The notes: generated by a model from the letters alone, not told the origin. A stretch of DNA of 64,000 nucleotides from Micromonospora globbae (GCF_003610785.1 NZ_RAQQ01000010.1:62001-126000); one strand, 5' to 3'; shown: positions 42,636 through 51,428, counted from the first letter of the stretch. Made by a program: numbers and translations.

Positions 42636-42655
42636 AATACCGGGCCTGACCGTAA
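42636..42655 (-). promoter_or_regulatory. Copy E of the shared 20-bp operator (regulator/DegT intergenic)
   Basis: Minus-strand reading TTACGGTCAGGCCCGGTATT. It covers the -10 box of the DegT promoter and the spacer plus -10 start (TTCTGC-N17-TAATCT) of the divergent regulator, so one bound protein could block both. Confidence 0.6.
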
Positions 42656-42677
42656 TCTTGTCCTGCGAGCAACGCAA
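42649..42677 (-). promoter_or_regulatory. Promoter of the DegT operon
   Basis: Minus strand: TTGCGT (42672-42677), 17-bp spacer, TACGGT (42649-42654). The transcript would start about 28 bases before the GTG. The -10 box is identical to that of the epimerase operon at 46092. Confidence 0.5.
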
Positions 42678-42695
42678 CCCCCACAGGAGGCAGCG

Positions 42696-43916
42696 GTGAC
42701 CATCGAGATCGGGGTCGTCGGTCCGCACGACCTGGTCGACGACGTGGCTGCCACCTGCGAGGAGCAGCCCGGCGTCGCCGCGCGGCGGCTGCACTACGAC
42801 CACGAGTCGCAGGCCCCGGCGATCGTCGAGGCGCACGGGGGCCAGGTGGAGGCGTGGCTCTTCACCGGCGTGGTGCCGTACACCCTCGCGCGGGAGGCGA
42901 ACGTCCTGCACCGGCCCGCCGTGTTCGTGGACTACACCGGCGCCACCCTGCTCCAGGCCGCCGTGCGGCTGCTGCGCGACGGCCGGGACGTCACCCGCAT
43001 GTCCATCGACACCGTCACCGGCGTCGACGTCGCCGCCACGTTCGGCGAGGCGGGGCTGCCGGTGGACGGGGTGCGGACGCTGCCCTACCGCAGCGGCCTG
43101 GGCTCCGACGACGTGGTCGCCTTCCACCGCCGGCAGCGCAAGGCCGGCGCCGACGTCGCCGTGAGCTGCATCAGCTCGGTGTACGAGGTGCTGCGCCGCG
43201 AGATGCCCGCGTTCCGCCTCGCGCCGTCGAACCACTCGGTGCGCACCGCGCTGCGCCAGCTCCTGCTGCACGTCGGGAGCCAGGCGCAGGAGGACGCGCA
43301 GATCGCGCTCGGGCTGGCGACCCTGTCCGACGGCGACGACGGGCTGCTCAAGGAGGTCGCCGGGCTCGGCGGCACGCTCGCGCGGTTCGCCTCCGACACG
43401 TACCTGATCGTCACCACCCGCGGGCCGCTGCACGACGCCACCGGCGGGTTCACGGCGCTGCCGATGCTCCGCCGCCTCGCCGACCGCCACGAGACGGTGC
43501 AGATCGGCTTCGGGCTGGGCCGCAGCGCCGCGGAGGCGGAGAACCTGGCCCGCCGCGCGCTGAGCCGGGCCCGCCGGGTCGGCCCCACGACGGCCGTGCT
43601 CTCGCTGCGCGGCGAGACCGACATCGTGCTCGAGTCGACCACCCCGCCACCGCGGCCCGCGGAGGCGAACCTCGCCGTCATCGCCCAGCGGGTCGGCCTG
43701 TCGGTGCCCACGCTGCTGCGGCTGCGGGAGGTCCGCACCGCGCTCGGCAACGAACCGCTGACCAGCCGCGAGGTCGCCGACCAGCTGCGGGTGCAGCAAC
43801 GTACGGCGCGGCGCATGCTGCACCGTCTCGAACTGGCCGGGCTCGCCGAGCGCACCGGCAACCTGGCCTCCGGCAGCAGCGGTCGCCCGCTCACCCTCTA
43901 CCGCCTGACCCTCTGA
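42696..43916 (+). CDS. Transcriptional regulator with unfamiliar sensor domain and C-terminal winged helix
   Basis: A 406-residue protein with an excellent AGGAGG site before its GTG. Residues 1-310 form one or two alpha/beta domains (IEIGVVGPHDLVDDVAATC; VEAWLFTGVVPYTLA; DVAVSCISSVYEVL) that I cannot assign to a named family; they look like ligand- or signal-sensing domains. Residues about 320-406 are a winged helix (LTSREVADQLRVQQRTARRMLHRLELAGLAERTG). Divergent from the DegT operon with the shared operator between them, it is the best candidate to control the 34-55 kb regulon. Confidence 0.75.
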   Translation: MTIEIGVVGPHDLVDDVAATCEEQPGVAARRLHYDHESQAPAIVEAHGGQVEAWLFTGVVPYTLAREANVLHRPAVFVDYTGATLLQAAVRLLRDGRDVTRMSIDTVTGVDVAATFGEAGLPVDGVRTLPYRSGLGSDDVVAFHRRQRKAGADVAVSCISSVYEVLRREMPAFRLAPSNHSVRTALRQLLLHVGSQAQEDAQIALGLATLSDGDDGLLKEVAGLGGTLARFASDTYLIVTTRGPLHDATGGFTALPMLRRLADRHETVQIGFGLGRSAAEAENLARRALSRARRVGPTTAVLSLRGETDIVLESTTPPPRPAEANLAVIAQRVGLSVPTLLRLREVRTALGNEPLTSREVADQLRVQQRTARRMLHRLELAGLAERTGNLASGSSGRPLTLYRLTL

Positions 43917-43919
43917 CGC

Positions 43920-43955
43920 CGGCCGGTCCGCACCCGCGGAAGCGCGGACCGGCCG
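43920..43955. terminator. Bidirectional terminator
   Basis: Perfect 12-bp arms CGGCCGGTCCGC and GCGGACCGGCCG flank a 12-base loop between the convergent regulator and second DHDPS-family gene. Confidence 0.7.
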
Positions 43956-43978
43956 CTGTCACGCCGGAAGGGGCGCTC

Positions 43979-45034
43979 TCACGCCAGCCACTCGTCAAGG
44001 TGCGCGGCCACGAAGTCGTCGTCGCGCAGGTGCGGGTAGGCACGGTGCACCCGGTCCAGCTCGGCCATCTGCCCCGGCGACAGGTCCTCGGCCGGGTCGA
44101 GGCACCACCGGCCGGCCAGCAGGCCCTGCCGGCGCAGCACCTCGTGGATGCCGGGGATGCAGCCGTGGTAGCCGTTGGCGGCGTCGAAGATCGCCGCGTT
44201 GGCGTCGGTCAGGTGACCGTCGAGCGTGAGCAGCCGGCGCAGCGCGGCGTCGTCGCCGTCGCGGGCCCGTCGGGCCTCGTCGAGCAGGGTCACGGCGGTG
44301 CCCGCCCAGACGGCCCACTGGCCGAGCAGTCCGCCGACGAACTCGACCTCGACGGCCCGGCCGTCCACGATGACCCGGTGCGGGGCCACGAGGTCGGCGA
44401 GGATGTGGTCGTCGTTGCCGGTGTAGAGGGCGAGGTCCCCGTTGCGACCGGCGGCGCAGACGCCGTGCAGCACGTCGAGGGTGCGGTAGCGGTCGAACGG
44501 GGCCACCTTGATGCCGACCACCGACTCCAGCGCGGCCAGCCGGGCCCAGAAGCCGCGGGACAGCTCCCGGCCGCCGACGGCCGGCTGGAGGTAGAAGCCG
44601 ATGACCGGCAGCACCTCACCGACCGCCCGGGCCCGCTCGACGAGGCCGTCCTCGTCCAGCCCGGCGTACGGCGAGAGCAGCACCATGTGGTAGCCGAGCG
44701 AGGCGGCGAGCTCGGCCTCGGCGACGGCCTGGGCGGTGTCCCCGCACGCGCCGGCCACCAGGACGGCGTCGGAGCCCGCGGCGGTCTCGGCGGCGAGTTC
44801 CAGCACCGGGGCGAGCAGCCCCACGGCGGGATCGTGGATGGCGAACTGGGTCGTGTGCACGCCGACGGCGATGCCGCCCGCGCCCGAGGCGAGGTAGTAG
44901 CGGGTCAGCGCCCGTTGCCGGCGCTCGTCGAGGCGCCGGTCGGGGGTCAGCGCGAGCGGGTGGGCGGGGATGACGCACCCCTGCCGGAAGCGGGCCAGGG
45001 CCGCGGCCTGTCGGGTGCTCGATGCGGTCAACAC
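43979..45034 (-). CDS. Dihydrodipicolinate synthase-family protein (second)
   Basis: A 351-residue DapA/NAL-superfamily TIM barrel, longer than the usual ~300 because of a C-terminal extension (about 60 residues). The Schiff-base lysine is K176 in VVGIKVAPFDRY, with tyrosine in GFYLQPAVGG (Y148). The GTG at 45034 follows AGGAGACACC. It ends the two-gene epimerase operon. The aldehyde or keto-acid substrate is unknown; sequence differences from the protein at 40549 suggest a different step. Confidence 0.8.
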   Translation of the reverse strand: MLTASSTRQAAALARFRQGCVIPAHPLALTPDRRLDERRQRALTRYYLASGAGGIAVGVHTTQFAIHDPAVGLLAPVLELAAETAAGSDAVLVAGACGDTAQAVAEAELAASLGYHMVLLSPYAGLDEDGLVERARAVGEVLPVIGFYLQPAVGGRELSRGFWARLAALESVVGIKVAPFDRYRTLDVLHGVCAAGRNGDLALYTGNDDHILADLVAPHRVIVDGRAVEVEFVGGLLGQWAVWAGTAVTLLDEARRARDGDDAALRRLLTLDGHLTDANAAIFDAANGYHGCIPGIHEVLRRQGLLAGRWCLDPAEDLSPGQMAELDRVHRAYPHLRDDDFVAAHLDEWLA

Positions 45035-45042
45035 GGTGTCTC

Positions 45043-46059
45043 CTAGAACTTCCCGTCGCGGCGCTGGAATCCGGTGGGCTTGTCGAGCAGGGGCCCGCCG
45101 CCGGCCACCCAGTCCGCCGTGAGCTCGATCAGCTCGGCGACCGGAAGGTCGGGGTAGCCGAAGAGTCGGTGGCAGAGCTGGGCGTTGGACAGCAGGGCGG
45201 TCGGCGCCTCGGTGCCGGTGAACACCGGCTCCCGACCGAGCCGGGCGGCGACCGCGGTGGCCACCTGGCGGACGGAGATCAGCTCCGGTCCGGTCAGGTT
45301 CAGGACGAACGGCGGGGTCGCCGCGTGGTGCAGGGCGCGCAGGACGACCTCGTTGGCGTAGCCCTGCCAGACGACGTTGGCGTGGCCCATGCCGAGGTCC
45401 ACGGCCTCACCGGCGTGCACGGCCCGGGCGATGTCGACGAGCACGCCGTAGCGCATCTCGACCGCGTAGTTGAGCCGGATGAGGGCCAGCGGGGTGCCGT
45501 CGCGCAGCGCGAAGTGGGTGAGGATGCGTTCGCGGCCCAGGCAGGACATGGCGTACTCGCCGACCGGGTCCACCGGGGTCTGCTCGACGCATCCGCCGGA
45601 GGTCACCGGCACGAGCGGGTACACGTTGCCGGTGCTGAGGGCCACCAGGCGGGAGCCGGCGAAGCGCTGCGCGACGCGCCCGGGCAGGTACGTGTTGGTG
45701 GCCCAGGTGGCGTGCTCCCGGCCGGAGGTGCCGAACTTGGCACCGACCAGGAAGACGACGTTGGCCGCGTCCGGCAGCGCGTGCAGCGCGGCGTCGTCCG
45801 CGACGTCCGCCTCGACGATCTCGGCGCCCTCGTCGCGCAGGCTGTCGGCCAGCCCCGGCTCGGAGAAGCGGGACACCGCGACGACGCGCGCGCCGGTGCC
45901 CGCCGCCGCCACGCCACGCAGGGCCAGCCGGACGAGGCTCGGCCCCAGCTTGCCGCCCGCGCCCAGGACCAGGATGTCCCCGTCGAGCTTGCGCAGGTCG
46001 TCCACGAGGACGTCCCGCGGGCGGGAGAGCCGCTCCTCCAGTTCCGCCACGGTACGCAT
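45043..46059 (-). CDS. NAD-dependent epimerase/dehydratase-family protein (extended SDR)
   Basis: A 338-residue extended SDR with cofactor loop GAGGKLGPSL (residues 33-42), ALSTGNVYPLV (catalytic serine/threonine region) and EYAMSCLGRER. The Tyr is kept, but the lysine of YxxxK is Cys, so chemistry may be altered. Members act on nucleotide sugars or free sugar acids. It leads the two-gene operon with the second DHDPS-family protein under the shared operator. Confidence 0.8.
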   Translation of the reverse strand: MRTVAELEERLSRPRDVLVDDLRKLDGDILVLGAGGKLGPSLVRLALRGVAAAGTGARVVAVSRFSEPGLADSLRDEGAEIVEADVADDAALHALPDAANVVFLVGAKFGTSGREHATWATNTYLPGRVAQRFAGSRLVALSTGNVYPLVPVTSGGCVEQTPVDPVGEYAMSCLGRERILTHFALRDGTPLALIRLNYAVEMRYGVLVDIARAVHAGEAVDLGMGHANVVWQGYANEVVLRALHHAATPPFVLNLTGPELISVRQVATAVAARLGREPVFTGTEAPTALLSNAQLCHRLFGYPDLPVAELIELTADWVAGGGPLLDKPTGFQRRDGKF

Positions 46060-46078
46060 GCCACCACACCCCTTCCGA

Positions 46079-46098
46079 AGTAACGGTCATGACCGTAA
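46079..46098 (-). promoter_or_regulatory. Copy F of the shared 20-bp operator
   Basis: Minus-strand reading TTACGGTCATGACCGTTACT, the most symmetrical copy, with the 14-bp perfect palindrome ACGGTCATGACCGT at its centre. It covers the -10 box and start site of the epimerase operon. Confidence 0.65.
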
Positions 46099-46120
46099 CC
46101 TCCGGCTAGGGGGGCGTCAA
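46092..46120 (-). promoter_or_regulatory. Promoter of the epimerase operon
   Basis: Minus strand: TTGACG (46115-46120), 17-bp spacer, TACGGT (46092-46097), a near-ideal promoter about 26 bases before the transcript reaches ATG 46059. Upstream, an imperfect 20-bp direct repeat (46172-46191 and 46195-46214, 18 of 20 identical, GGACGACGGCC start) has no obvious role. Confidence 0.55.
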
Positions 46121-46262
46121 GGCGCGGCGCACGCCGATCCGGTCGGGGCCGCTGCGGGACCGGGCACGCGAGGACGACGGCCGGGCAGCGGCGGGGACGA
46201 CGGCCAGGCAGTGGAGATGACGCTGGGCCGGGCAGCGGCCGGCGCCGCGGCGGGAACGGGTG

Positions 46263-47144
46263 TCAGGCCGCGGCGCGCGCGGCCGCGAGGACGCCGAGCA
46301 CGGCACGGGTCTGCGCCCACGGCACGGGGCTCGGCGCTCCGCGGACCATGCTCACGAACGCGTCGATGGTGGCGCGGTAGCCCAGCTCGTCGGCGCCGCC
46401 GCGCAGCACCACCCGGCGCTCACCGGTGACCGTGTGGACGGTCACCTCGTACGCCTCGTCCTGGCTGACCCCGAGCACCTCGACGACGCCGGGCACCCCG
46501 TCGTCCCACCGCACCGCGAGCAGCCCGATGTCCTCCGAGCGCAGCCCGCGGTGCCGGCGCACCGTGGAGGTCGCGCCCACCAGCGAGACGGCCGGGCCGA
46601 GGAGCGCCACGAGCAGCTCCACCCCGTGCAGGCCCATCATGACCAGGGTTCCGCCGCCGACGGCCGGGTCGTCCTGCCACGGGTTGTAGCCGGTCGCCCA
46701 GAGGCCGACGTCGTGGCGCACCGTGGCGCGTACCGACAGCACCTCCTCGGGCCGCACGTCCCAGCCCACGAAGGCCGGCGCGAAGCGCAGGACCGACGAG
46801 GTGAGCACCAGCTCGGGGGCCCGCGCCACCACGCGCTCCAGCCGGTCGAGCTGGTCGAGCGTCGCCGCGGCCGGCTTGTTGACGAAGCACGGCAGCCCGC
46901 GCTCCAGCACCCGGGCCAGCGCCTCGGGCACGTCCGGGGTGGGCACGGTCAGCACCACCCCGTGGGGATCGGTCGCCAGCAGCGCGGACAGGTCCGGCGC
47001 CACCACCGCGTCCGGCTGCTCGTCGCGGAACCGCGCCAGCCGCTGCGGATCGGGCTCCCACACCACCAGCTCCGCGTGGTCACGCAGGGCACGGGCGTCC
47101 GTGTACGGGTGACTGGTGGCGAGTCCGGCCAGAGCGATGCGCAT
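46263..47144 (-). CDS. Gfo/Idh/MocA-family oxidoreductase (first)
   Basis: A 293-residue protein with an N-terminal NAD Rossmann fold (MRIALAGLATSHPY; ALVVWEPD region) and the family lysine in FVNKPAAATLDQ, equivalent to EKP. The C-terminal sheet domain is shorter than usual. It oxidises or epimerises a sugar or inositol with NAD(P). It follows the hydroxyacid dehydrogenase gene by 45 bp and is the last gene of the sugar-importer operon. Confidence 0.83.
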   Translation of the reverse strand: MRIALAGLATSHPYTDARALRDHAELVVWEPDPQRLARFRDEQPDAVVAPDLSALLATDPHGVVLTVPTPDVPEALARVLERGLPCFVNKPAAATLDQLDRLERVVARAPELVLTSSVLRFAPAFVGWDVRPEEVLSVRATVRHDVGLWATGYNPWQDDPAVGGGTLVMMGLHGVELLVALLGPAVSLVGATSTVRRHRGLRSEDIGLLAVRWDDGVPGVVEVLGVSQDEAYEVTVHTVTGERRVVLRGGADELGYRATIDAFVSMVRGAPSPVPWAQTRAVLGVLAAARAAA

Positions 47145-47189
47145 GAGCGCTGAGGCTACTCATCCGCACTCGGGCGACGCCACCGCAGG

Positions 47190-48194
47190 TCAGCCGGTCC
47201 GGTCGAGCTGTTCGGGCCGCACCTCGTGCGCGAGGGGCCGACCGCGCAGGAACCGGTGGATCTCGGCGACGACGATGGCGCCGGCGCGGCGGCGCGACTC
47301 GACAGTGCCGGCCGCCTCGTGCGGGGTCAGCAGCACGTTCGGCAGGCGGCGCAGCGGATGGTCCGCCGGCAGCGGCTCGGCGTCGAAGACGTCCAGGGCC
47401 GCGTCGATCCGGCCGGCGCGCAGCGCGGCCAGCAGGGCGGCCTCGTCCACGAGCGCGGCCCGGGCGGTGTTGACGAGCAGGGCGCCGCCGGGCAGCAGGG
47501 CCAGCTCCCGAGCCCCGATCATCCCGACCGTCTCGGGCAGGACGGGCGCGTGCAGCGACACGACCTGGCTGCGGCGCAGCAGGTCGTCGAGCGCGACCCG
47601 TTCGGCCCCGAGCGTCGCCGCCTCCGCATCCGACAGGTACGGGTCGGCCACCAGCACCCGCGCCCCGAGCGCGCGCACGAGGCCGAGGTAGGCCCGGCCG
47701 GTGCGGGACGCCCCGACCACCCCGACCGTCGCCCCGCGCAGCTCCCGCCGTGGCGGGGCCGCCTTCGCGGTGGCCCAGTCGACGCCGTTGCGCAGGGCGT
47801 GATCGAAGCGGTGCACCCGGTGCAGCAGGGCGAGGGTCAGCGCGAGCGCCTGCTCCCCCACCGCGTACGCCATCGCCTCCCCCGCCTGCGTGACCCGCAC
47901 CCCGCGGGCGAAGCTCTCGGGCGTGACGAACGGTTTGACGCTCGCTCCGGTGTGGGCGAGCAGCCGCAGTCCCGGCGCGGCGGCCAGCACCGCGGTCGAC
48001 AGCGGCGCGCACCCCCAGCCGGTGACGACCACGTCGGCGCCGGCGAGCAGGGCGGCGAGGGTCGCCTCGTCGCCGACGTCCGCCTCCGGGGGCGGCAGCC
48101 GCACCTCGCCCAGCCGGCGCAGCGCCGCCCACGTGTCGGCGTCGAAGAACAGGTCACGCACCTCCGGCGGCGCCGCCACGGCGATGACGGTCAC
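47190..48194 (-). CDS. D-isomer-specific 2-hydroxyacid dehydrogenase family
   Basis: A 334-residue enzyme. The NAD domain (GATVGVVGASRTGRAYLGLVRALG) has Ala-Ser in place of the usual GxGxxG second glycine pair but keeps the fold pattern. Catalytic residues are Arg in VNTARAALVDEAALL, Glu in DVFDAEPLPADHPL and His in LLTPHEAAGT. It reduces a 2-keto acid or oxidises a hydroxy acid. The GTG overlaps the permease stop (GTGA), tying it to substrate uptake. Confidence 0.85.
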   Translation of the reverse strand: MTVIAVAAPPEVRDLFFDADTWAALRRLGEVRLPPPEADVGDEATLAALLAGADVVVTGWGCAPLSTAVLAAAPGLRLLAHTGASVKPFVTPESFARGVRVTQAGEAMAYAVGEQALALTLALLHRVHRFDHALRNGVDWATAKAAPPRRELRGATVGVVGASRTGRAYLGLVRALGARVLVADPYLSDAEAATLGAERVALDDLLRRSQVVSLHAPVLPETVGMIGARELALLPGGALLVNTARAALVDEAALLAALRAGRIDAALDVFDAEPLPADHPLRRLPNVLLTPHEAAGTVESRRRAGAIVVAEIHRFLRGRPLAHEVRPEQLDRTG

Positions 48195-49084
48195 CCCTTG
48201 ATCCCCGTGGTGGAGACGCCCTCCTGGAAGTAGCGCTGCCCGATCAGGTAGGCCATGAAGATCGGCACGAACGCGACCACCGATCCGGCGAGGAGCATGT
48301 TGAGCGGCACATTCTCCTGCTGGAGCGAGGCGATGCCGGTGGTGAGCGTCCGCATGTCGATGCTCTGGCCGACGATGAGCGGCCAGAGGAAGTCGTTCCA
48401 GTGCCAGAGGAAGACGAAGACGCCCAGAGTCGCCAGGATGGGCTTGATCAGCGGCAGGACGATCGAGACGTACACCCGCCACTCCGAGCAGCCGTCGAGG
48501 CGGGCGGCCTCGAACAGCGAGTCGGGCAGCGAGGCGATGAACTGCCGCATGAGGAACACCGCCTGGGCGTTGGCCAGGGTCGGCACGATCATGCCCCAGT
48601 ACGTGTCGACGCCGTTCAGCTCCGAGATGATGATGAACGTCGGGATCATCGTCACGTGGTACGGCACCATCAGCATGGCCAGGAACGACCAGAACATGGT
48701 CTCCTTGCCGGGGAACCGCTTCTTGGCGAAGGCGTAGCCGGCCATGGAGGCGAACAGCAGCACCCCGACCACCGACACCACGGCGTAGAGGAGCGTGTTC
48801 CACATCCACCGCAGCATGCTCTTGGCGCCGATCACCTGGTCGTACGCCTCGGTGGAGAACGGCCAGGGCAGCAGGCTGTCCGGGAACGTCACCGGTCCGG
48901 TCGGCTTGAACGACAGCACGACCATCGCGTAGAAGGGGAAGAGCGTGACGGCCGCGCCGATCAGCAGCAGCGCGCCGCGGCCGACCAGCCAGCCCCGCCC
49001 ACCCCGGCCGACCCGGTAGGGACGCCGGCTGCGGGCGGGCGGCGCGGTCGCGGCGGTGGCGGGGGGCGTGATGGTGTCCGTCAT
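48191..49084 (-). CDS. Carbohydrate ABC permease (MalG/CUT1 type)
   Basis: A 297-residue inner-membrane protein with six helices. The EAA loop FEAARLDGCSEWRVYVSIVLPLIKP is typical of CUT1 sugar importers. The N-terminus is Pro/Ala-rich. Its ATG overlaps the other permease gene (ATGA). No ATPase gene lies in this operon, as is usual for actinomycete CUT1 systems that share MsiK. Confidence 0.93.
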   Translation of the reverse strand: MTDTITPPATAATAPPARSRRPYRVGRGGRGWLVGRGALLLIGAAVTLFPFYAMVVLSFKPTGPVTFPDSLLPWPFSTEAYDQVIGAKSMLRWMWNTLLYAVVSVVGVLLFASMAGYAFAKKRFPGKETMFWSFLAMLMVPYHVTMIPTFIIISELNGVDTYWGMIVPTLANAQAVFLMRQFIASLPDSLFEAARLDGCSEWRVYVSIVLPLIKPILATLGVFVFLWHWNDFLWPLIVGQSIDMRTLTTGIASLQQENVPLNMLLAGSVVAFVPIFMAYLIGQRYFQEGVSTTGIKG

Positions 49085-50010
49085 TTGTCCCTCCCGAGGG
49101 TCAGCCGCTGGATCAGCGCCACGACGATCGTCATCACGAACAGGGCCACTCCGACGGCGCTCGCGTAGCCCAGGTCGAAGTACTTGAAGCCCTGGTCGTA
49201 GAGCAGGTACACGAGGCTGTAGCTGGACCGGACCGGACCGCCCCCGGTCATCACGTAGATCATGTCGAAGACCTGGAACGACACGGTGGTCTCGATGATC
49301 GCCACGAAGAACAGGGCGGGCCGCAGCTGCGGCAGCGTCACGTACCGGAAGCGCTGCCAGGCCGAGGCGCCGTCGGTGAGGGCGGCCTCCTCCAGCTCCG
49401 CGGGGATGTCCTGCATCCGGGCGAGCAGGATGAGCATGCCGTAGCCGAACCGGGACCAGACCGACACGAGGACCAGGGCCGGCACCACCAGCGCGCTGTC
49501 GGCGAGCCAGTTGCCCGCCGGCAGGCCGAGCGCGCCCATCGCCCGGGACCACGGGCCGCCGTCGGCGAAGACCCAGGTGAAGACCACCCCGGCGAGGACG
49601 AGGCTGGTCACCACGGGCAGGAAGAAGATGGACCGGAAGAGCTTCGCGCCGCGGAAGGCACGGCGGGTCAGCAGCGCCATGCCGAGGGAGGCCAGCATCG
49701 ACAGCGGTACGGACAGCGCGGTGAAGACCACCGTCACGCGCAGCGCCGTCCAGAAGGTCGGGTCGTCGACGAGCCTGCGGAAGTTCTCCAGGCCCGTCCA
49801 GCTGGTGTCGCCGCCGATGGTGTAGTCGGTGAAGCCGAGGAACACCCCGGCGATCGCCGGCCCGAACCGGAACAGGGCGAAGAGCAGCAGGAACGGCAGG
49901 ACGAACAGCAGGGCGGTGCCGGCCTCGCGGGCGGACGGGCGGCGTGGCCGCCGGACCGGGCCGCGTGCCGGCCGTGAGCCGCGGACCCGGCTCTCCGGTA
50001 GTGCAACCAT
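49081..50010 (-). CDS. Carbohydrate ABC permease (MalF/UgpA type)
   Basis: A 309-residue permease with six helices and EAA loop LEEAALTDGASAWQRFRYVTLPQLRP. The ATG at 50010 with AAAGG upstream is preferred over an earlier start at 50055 that falls in the intergenic hairpin. Partner of the MalG-type permease. Confidence 0.93.
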   Translation of the reverse strand: MVALPESRVRGSRPARGPVRRPRRPSAREAGTALLFVLPFLLLFALFRFGPAIAGVFLGFTDYTIGGDTSWTGLENFRRLVDDPTFWTALRVTVVFTALSVPLSMLASLGMALLTRRAFRGAKLFRSIFFLPVVTSLVLAGVVFTWVFADGGPWSRAMGALGLPAGNWLADSALVVPALVLVSVWSRFGYGMLILLARMQDIPAELEEAALTDGASAWQRFRYVTLPQLRPALFFVAIIETTVSFQVFDMIYVMTGGGPVRSSYSLVYLLYDQGFKYFDLGYASAVGVALFVMTIVVALIQRLTLGRDK

Positions 50011-50027
50011 CTGACAACCTTTCTCGA

Positions 50028-50064
50028 CGGCTCGCGGTGGGCACGCTACGCCCACCGCGAGCCG
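50028..50064 (-). terminator. Hairpin between binding-protein and permease genes
   Basis: Perfect 15-bp arms CGGCTCGCGGTGGGC and GCCCACCGCGAGCCG flank a seven-base loop. It probably limits read-through so that binding protein is made in excess, as at 8338. Confidence 0.65.
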
Positions 50065-50072
50065 CGTCAGGA

Positions 50073-51314
50073 TCAGCCGAGCAGCGGGTCGGCGGCCTTC
50101 GCCGCGTCGTCGAGCGCCTGCTCCACCGACTTCTTGCCGAGCAGCGCGGCCTGGATCTCGGGGAAGAGGACGCCCTGCACGTCCCGGGCCTTCTCGTGCA
50201 GCGGGCCGACGGTGCTGGCGGACACCTGCTTCTCCTGGACGCTCAGGACCGGGTCATCGGTCCACAGCGCACCGGTGGACTTCCGCGGCGAGAAGAAGTT
50301 CGAGGCGAGGTCGTACTTCTTGGTGTTCTCGGCGTTGGTGGCGAAGGCGATCCACTTGCCGGCCGCCTCCTTCTCCTTGGAGCCCTTCAGCATCGCCAGC
50401 GAGCCGACCGTGCCGTAGCCGATCTGCTTCGTCTCGGTGAAGTGCGGGACGGCTTGGATGTTCTCCTTGCCCCACAGCTTCTCCACCTCCGCCACCGGCA
50501 CGTACCAGACGCAGCCGACCTTGCCCTGGCCGACGCGGGTCTGCTCGATGGACGGGACGTTGGTGATGAGGCCCTTGTCGACGTAGCCGCCGTCGACGAG
50601 CTGCTTGACGAAGTTCAGCGCCTTGCGGCCGGCCTCGCTGTTGAAGACGACCGACTTGCCGTCGGCGGCGAACACGTCGCCGCCGGCCTGCCACAGCAGC
50701 GGGTAGAAGGTCTGGTTCAGGGTCTGCTTCGAGTCGCCGGCGTACGCCGTGACGTCGTAGCCCTTGGCCTTGAACTTCGGCGCGAGGGTGAGCAGATCGT
50801 TCCAGCTGGTCGGGTAGGTCGTCTCGCCGACGTCGGCGAAGACCTTCTTGTTGCAGATCGGCGTGGCGGCGCTGGTGAGGATCGGGGCGCCCATCATCTT
50901 GCCGTCGATGGTCACCGACTGCATCACGTTCTCGTGGTAGTCGCTCTTGGACGCGTCGTCGAGGTACTTGTCGACCGGCTCGATGTTGCGGGCGTACTTG
51001 GGCAGCTGGTCGGGGATCAGGTACACGACGTCCGGCCCCTTGTTGCCGGCGATCGCGGTGGCCAACGCCTGGTCGCGGTTGGCCCAGGGGAAGATCTCGA
51101 CCTTCACGGTGATGTCGGGGTTCGCGGCCTGGAACGCCTTGACGGTCTCGTCCCAGTAGGCGCGGTGCTGCGCCTCGTCGACGATCACCGGGTATGTCCA
51201 CATCGTCACGGTGGTCTTGCCGGAACCACCGGAGTCCGAACCGCCACAGCCCGTGGCCGCGAGCGCGGCGACGAGCGCCACCGCGACGGCCGACAGGCTC
51301 TTGCGAACACGCAT
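50073..51314 (-). CDS. Sugar ABC transporter substrate-binding lipoprotein (CUT1)
   Basis: A 413-residue lipoprotein precursor. The signal MRVRKSLSAVAVALVAALAATGC ends in a lipobox at C23, followed by a Gly/Ser linker. The mature part matches SBP_bac_1 sugar binders (TVTMWTYPVIVDEAQHRAYWDETVKAFQAANPDITVKVE). An aromatic-rich cleft (W, Y residues around MWTYP, VWYVP) suits a saccharide. First gene of a five-gene operon running to 46263. Confidence 0.92.
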   Translation of the reverse strand: MRVRKSLSAVAVALVAALAATGCGGSDSGGSGKTTVTMWTYPVIVDEAQHRAYWDETVKAFQAANPDITVKVEIFPWANRDQALATAIAGNKGPDVVYLIPDQLPKYARNIEPVDKYLDDASKSDYHENVMQSVTIDGKMMGAPILTSAATPICNKKVFADVGETTYPTSWNDLLTLAPKFKAKGYDVTAYAGDSKQTLNQTFYPLLWQAGGDVFAADGKSVVFNSEAGRKALNFVKQLVDGGYVDKGLITNVPSIEQTRVGQGKVGCVWYVPVAEVEKLWGKENIQAVPHFTETKQIGYGTVGSLAMLKGSKEKEAAGKWIAFATNAENTKKYDLASNFFSPRKSTGALWTDDPVLSVQEKQVSASTVGPLHEKARDVQGVLFPEIQAALLGKKSVEQALDDAAKAADPLLG

Positions 51315-51355
51315 CTCGCATCCTTCCGGGGGAGTCAGGTGGGCAGTACATTAAC

Positions 51356-51375
51356 TTACGGTCCGGGCCGATACT
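51356..51375 (+). promoter_or_regulatory. Copy C of the shared 20-bp operator with flanking dyad
   Basis: TTACGGTCCGGGCCGATACT on the plus strand. Its end, CGATACT (51369-51375), pairs with AGTATCG (51386-51392) as a perfect 7-bp inverted repeat with a 10-bp spacer. It lies 42-61 bp upstream of the sugar-binding-protein start in the divergent region with the Gfo/Idh gene; ATACTA (minus TAGTAT) may be the -10 box. Confidence 0.6.
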
Positions 51376-51428
51376 AGAGCCGAAGAGTATCGAGGTCGCA
51401 TCGTTACTGTTCGTACCGAGACCTGGCC

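Noticed and set aside
39084..46059. Antibiotic amino-sugar or cyclitol biosynthetic cluster, suggested by the DegT gene
   Set aside because: There are no nucleotidyltransferase, glycosyltransferase or scaffold genes; importers, DHDPS-family aldolases and hydrolases fit catabolism better.
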